The notes under the pieces: generated by a model
The model's database searches: none
Told to the model about the DNA's origin: nothing
The model's input: the letters and a program-made list of their open reading frames with translations, nothing else
In this document: positions 63,381 to 64,000 of the stretch, piece by piece
Position numbering within the stretch: the stretch's first letter is position 1
How the letters are laid out: each line of letters begins with the position of its first letter
Position numbers and translations under genes: made by a program
Source: Selenobaculum gibii
GTDB taxonomy: Bacteria; Bacillota; Negativicutes; ICN-92133
Direction of reading: 5' to 3'
DNA length: 64,000 nt
NCBI RefSeq assembly: GCF_030273445.1
Contig: NZ_CP120678.1
Coordinates: 1,589,501 to 1,653,500 of the forward strand

Positions 63381-64000
63381 GATCCCAATTCAAGCGTTTT
63401 TTCAATTCTTCAAGGACTTTTCCGGCTGCAATCGGAATAATTGTCCCCGGTCCAAATATTGCTGCGGCACCATGTTCACGCAAGAAATCATAATCTTGGG
63501 CTGGAATAACACCGCCAATAACTACCATAATATCTTCACGTCCACGTTTTTTTAATTCCTCTATCAATTGTGGCAATAGAGTTTTATGCCCTGCGGCGAG
63601 CGAACTCATTCCCACAACATGGACATCGTTATCCACCGCATCTTGTGCAGTTTCCTCTGGTGTTTGGAATAACGGTCCGATATCAACATCAAATCCTAAA
63701 TCCGCAAAGGCTGTTGCAATTACTTTTGCTCCACGGTCATGGCCATCTTGCCCCATTTTTGCAATCATGATTCTCGGACGACGACCTTCTGCATCTTCAA
63801 ATTCATCTGTCATTTTGCGAACGCGTTTAATTTCATCTTCATCAGCAAATTCACTGCTATATACTCCAGAAATTGAACGAATAATGGCTTTATGCCGTCC
63901 AGAAACTTTTTCTACTGCATCGGAAATTTCACCAAGGCTCGCTCTTGCGCGGGCTGCATCTACTGCCAATGCTAATAAGTTTCCTTCCCCTGTTTCTACG
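63373..64000 (-). CDS. mutB: Methylmalonyl-CoA mutase large subunit, C-terminal part (cut by right edge)
   Basis: The last 209 or so codons of the mutase catalytic subunit; the frame is open to the right edge. The end of the catalytic domain ([27 protein letters not shown]) is followed by the B12-binding domain with the D-x-H-x-x-G motif ([13 protein letters not shown]), in which His becomes the lower cobalt ligand, and [12 protein letters not shown]. The enzyme interconverts succinyl- and methylmalonyl-CoA, used in propionate formation, and needs adenosylcobalamin. Confidence 0.94.
   Translation of the reverse strand, partial: VETGEGNLLALAVDAARARASLGEISDAVEKVSGRHKAIIRSISGVYSSEFADEDEIKRVRKMTDEFEDAEGRRPRIMIAKMGQDGHDRGAKVIATAFADLGFDVDIGPLFQTPEETAQDAVDNDVHVVGMSSLAAGHKTLLPQLIEELKKRGREDIMVVIGGVIPAQDYDFLREHGAAAIFGPGTIIPIAAGKVLEELKKRLNWDHE

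Overview
The window reads as chromosome of an anaerobic, spore-forming, outer-membrane-bearing Firmicute (class Negativicutes; Sporomusa/Pelosinus/Propionispira-like). Three signs combine: Firmicute genes and RBSs including sporulation yqfC/yqfD and a Firmicute-type LexA box; a diderm envelope toolkit (three TonB-dependent receptors with C-terminal aromatic residues, TonB-ExbB-ExbD, an RND pump); and methylmalonyl-CoA mutase with its MeaB chaperone, typical of propionate formers. The DNA is AT-rich. Nearly all genes lie on the minus strand; only merR, a TPR protein gene and an SDR gene (17.2-20.0 kb) are on plus. I see no rRNA, tRNA, CRISPR or insertion sequence.

Layout. 1-4.8 kb: phoH (cut by the left edge), yqfD, yqfC, a HerA-type ATPase, a cold-shock-domain protein and a small secreted protein. 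4.9-17.1 kb: a nitrogenase-like/chelatase block made of a NifH-like reductase, ChlD- and ChlI-like chelatase subunits, two NifD/K/E/N-like subunits, a CobN/BchH-like large chelatase subunit, the corrinoid amidohydrolase CbiZ and a His-rich small repeat protein. 17.2-20 kb: a divergent MerR regulator, a riboswitch-controlled TPR protein and an SDR. 20-24 kb: a predicted SOS-controlled DNA-repair pair and two unknown genes, one with an apparent frameshift. 24-32.6 kb: a TonB receptor followed by an RND pump and an ABC-2 exporter, behind a cobalamin riboswitch. 32.6-53.8 kb: a long corrinoid/tetrapyrrole-type block with riboswitch, TonB receptor, three more CobN-like proteins, a binding protein, a nitrilase-fold amidase, an ECF transporter and a beta-propeller protein. 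53.8-62 kb: ExbB-ExbD-TonB, a third receptor, a TIM-barrel protein, a BtuCD-like ABC transporter and a SPASM radical SAM enzyme. 62.2-64 kb: meaB and mutase (cut by the right edge).

How it may work together. Four cobalamin riboswitches, each followed by an intrinsic terminator, place receptors, chelatases, efflux and a TPR protein under B12 repression. Three promoters share an unusual architecture (TTGACT, exactly 19 bp, -10 box) with a common dyad in the spacer, the hallmark of MerR-family activation, and a MerR gene sits beside one of them. Two of these promoters sit directly upstream of a cobalamin riboswitch. The inferred picture is a two-signal regulon, on when a MerR ligand is present and B12 is low, that imports a corrinoid or other tetrapyrrole and processes it with a nitrogenase-like reductase, CobN-type (de)chelatases and amidases. 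The substrate and chemistry are not determined by the sequence; this is the strongest candidate for an undescribed system here.
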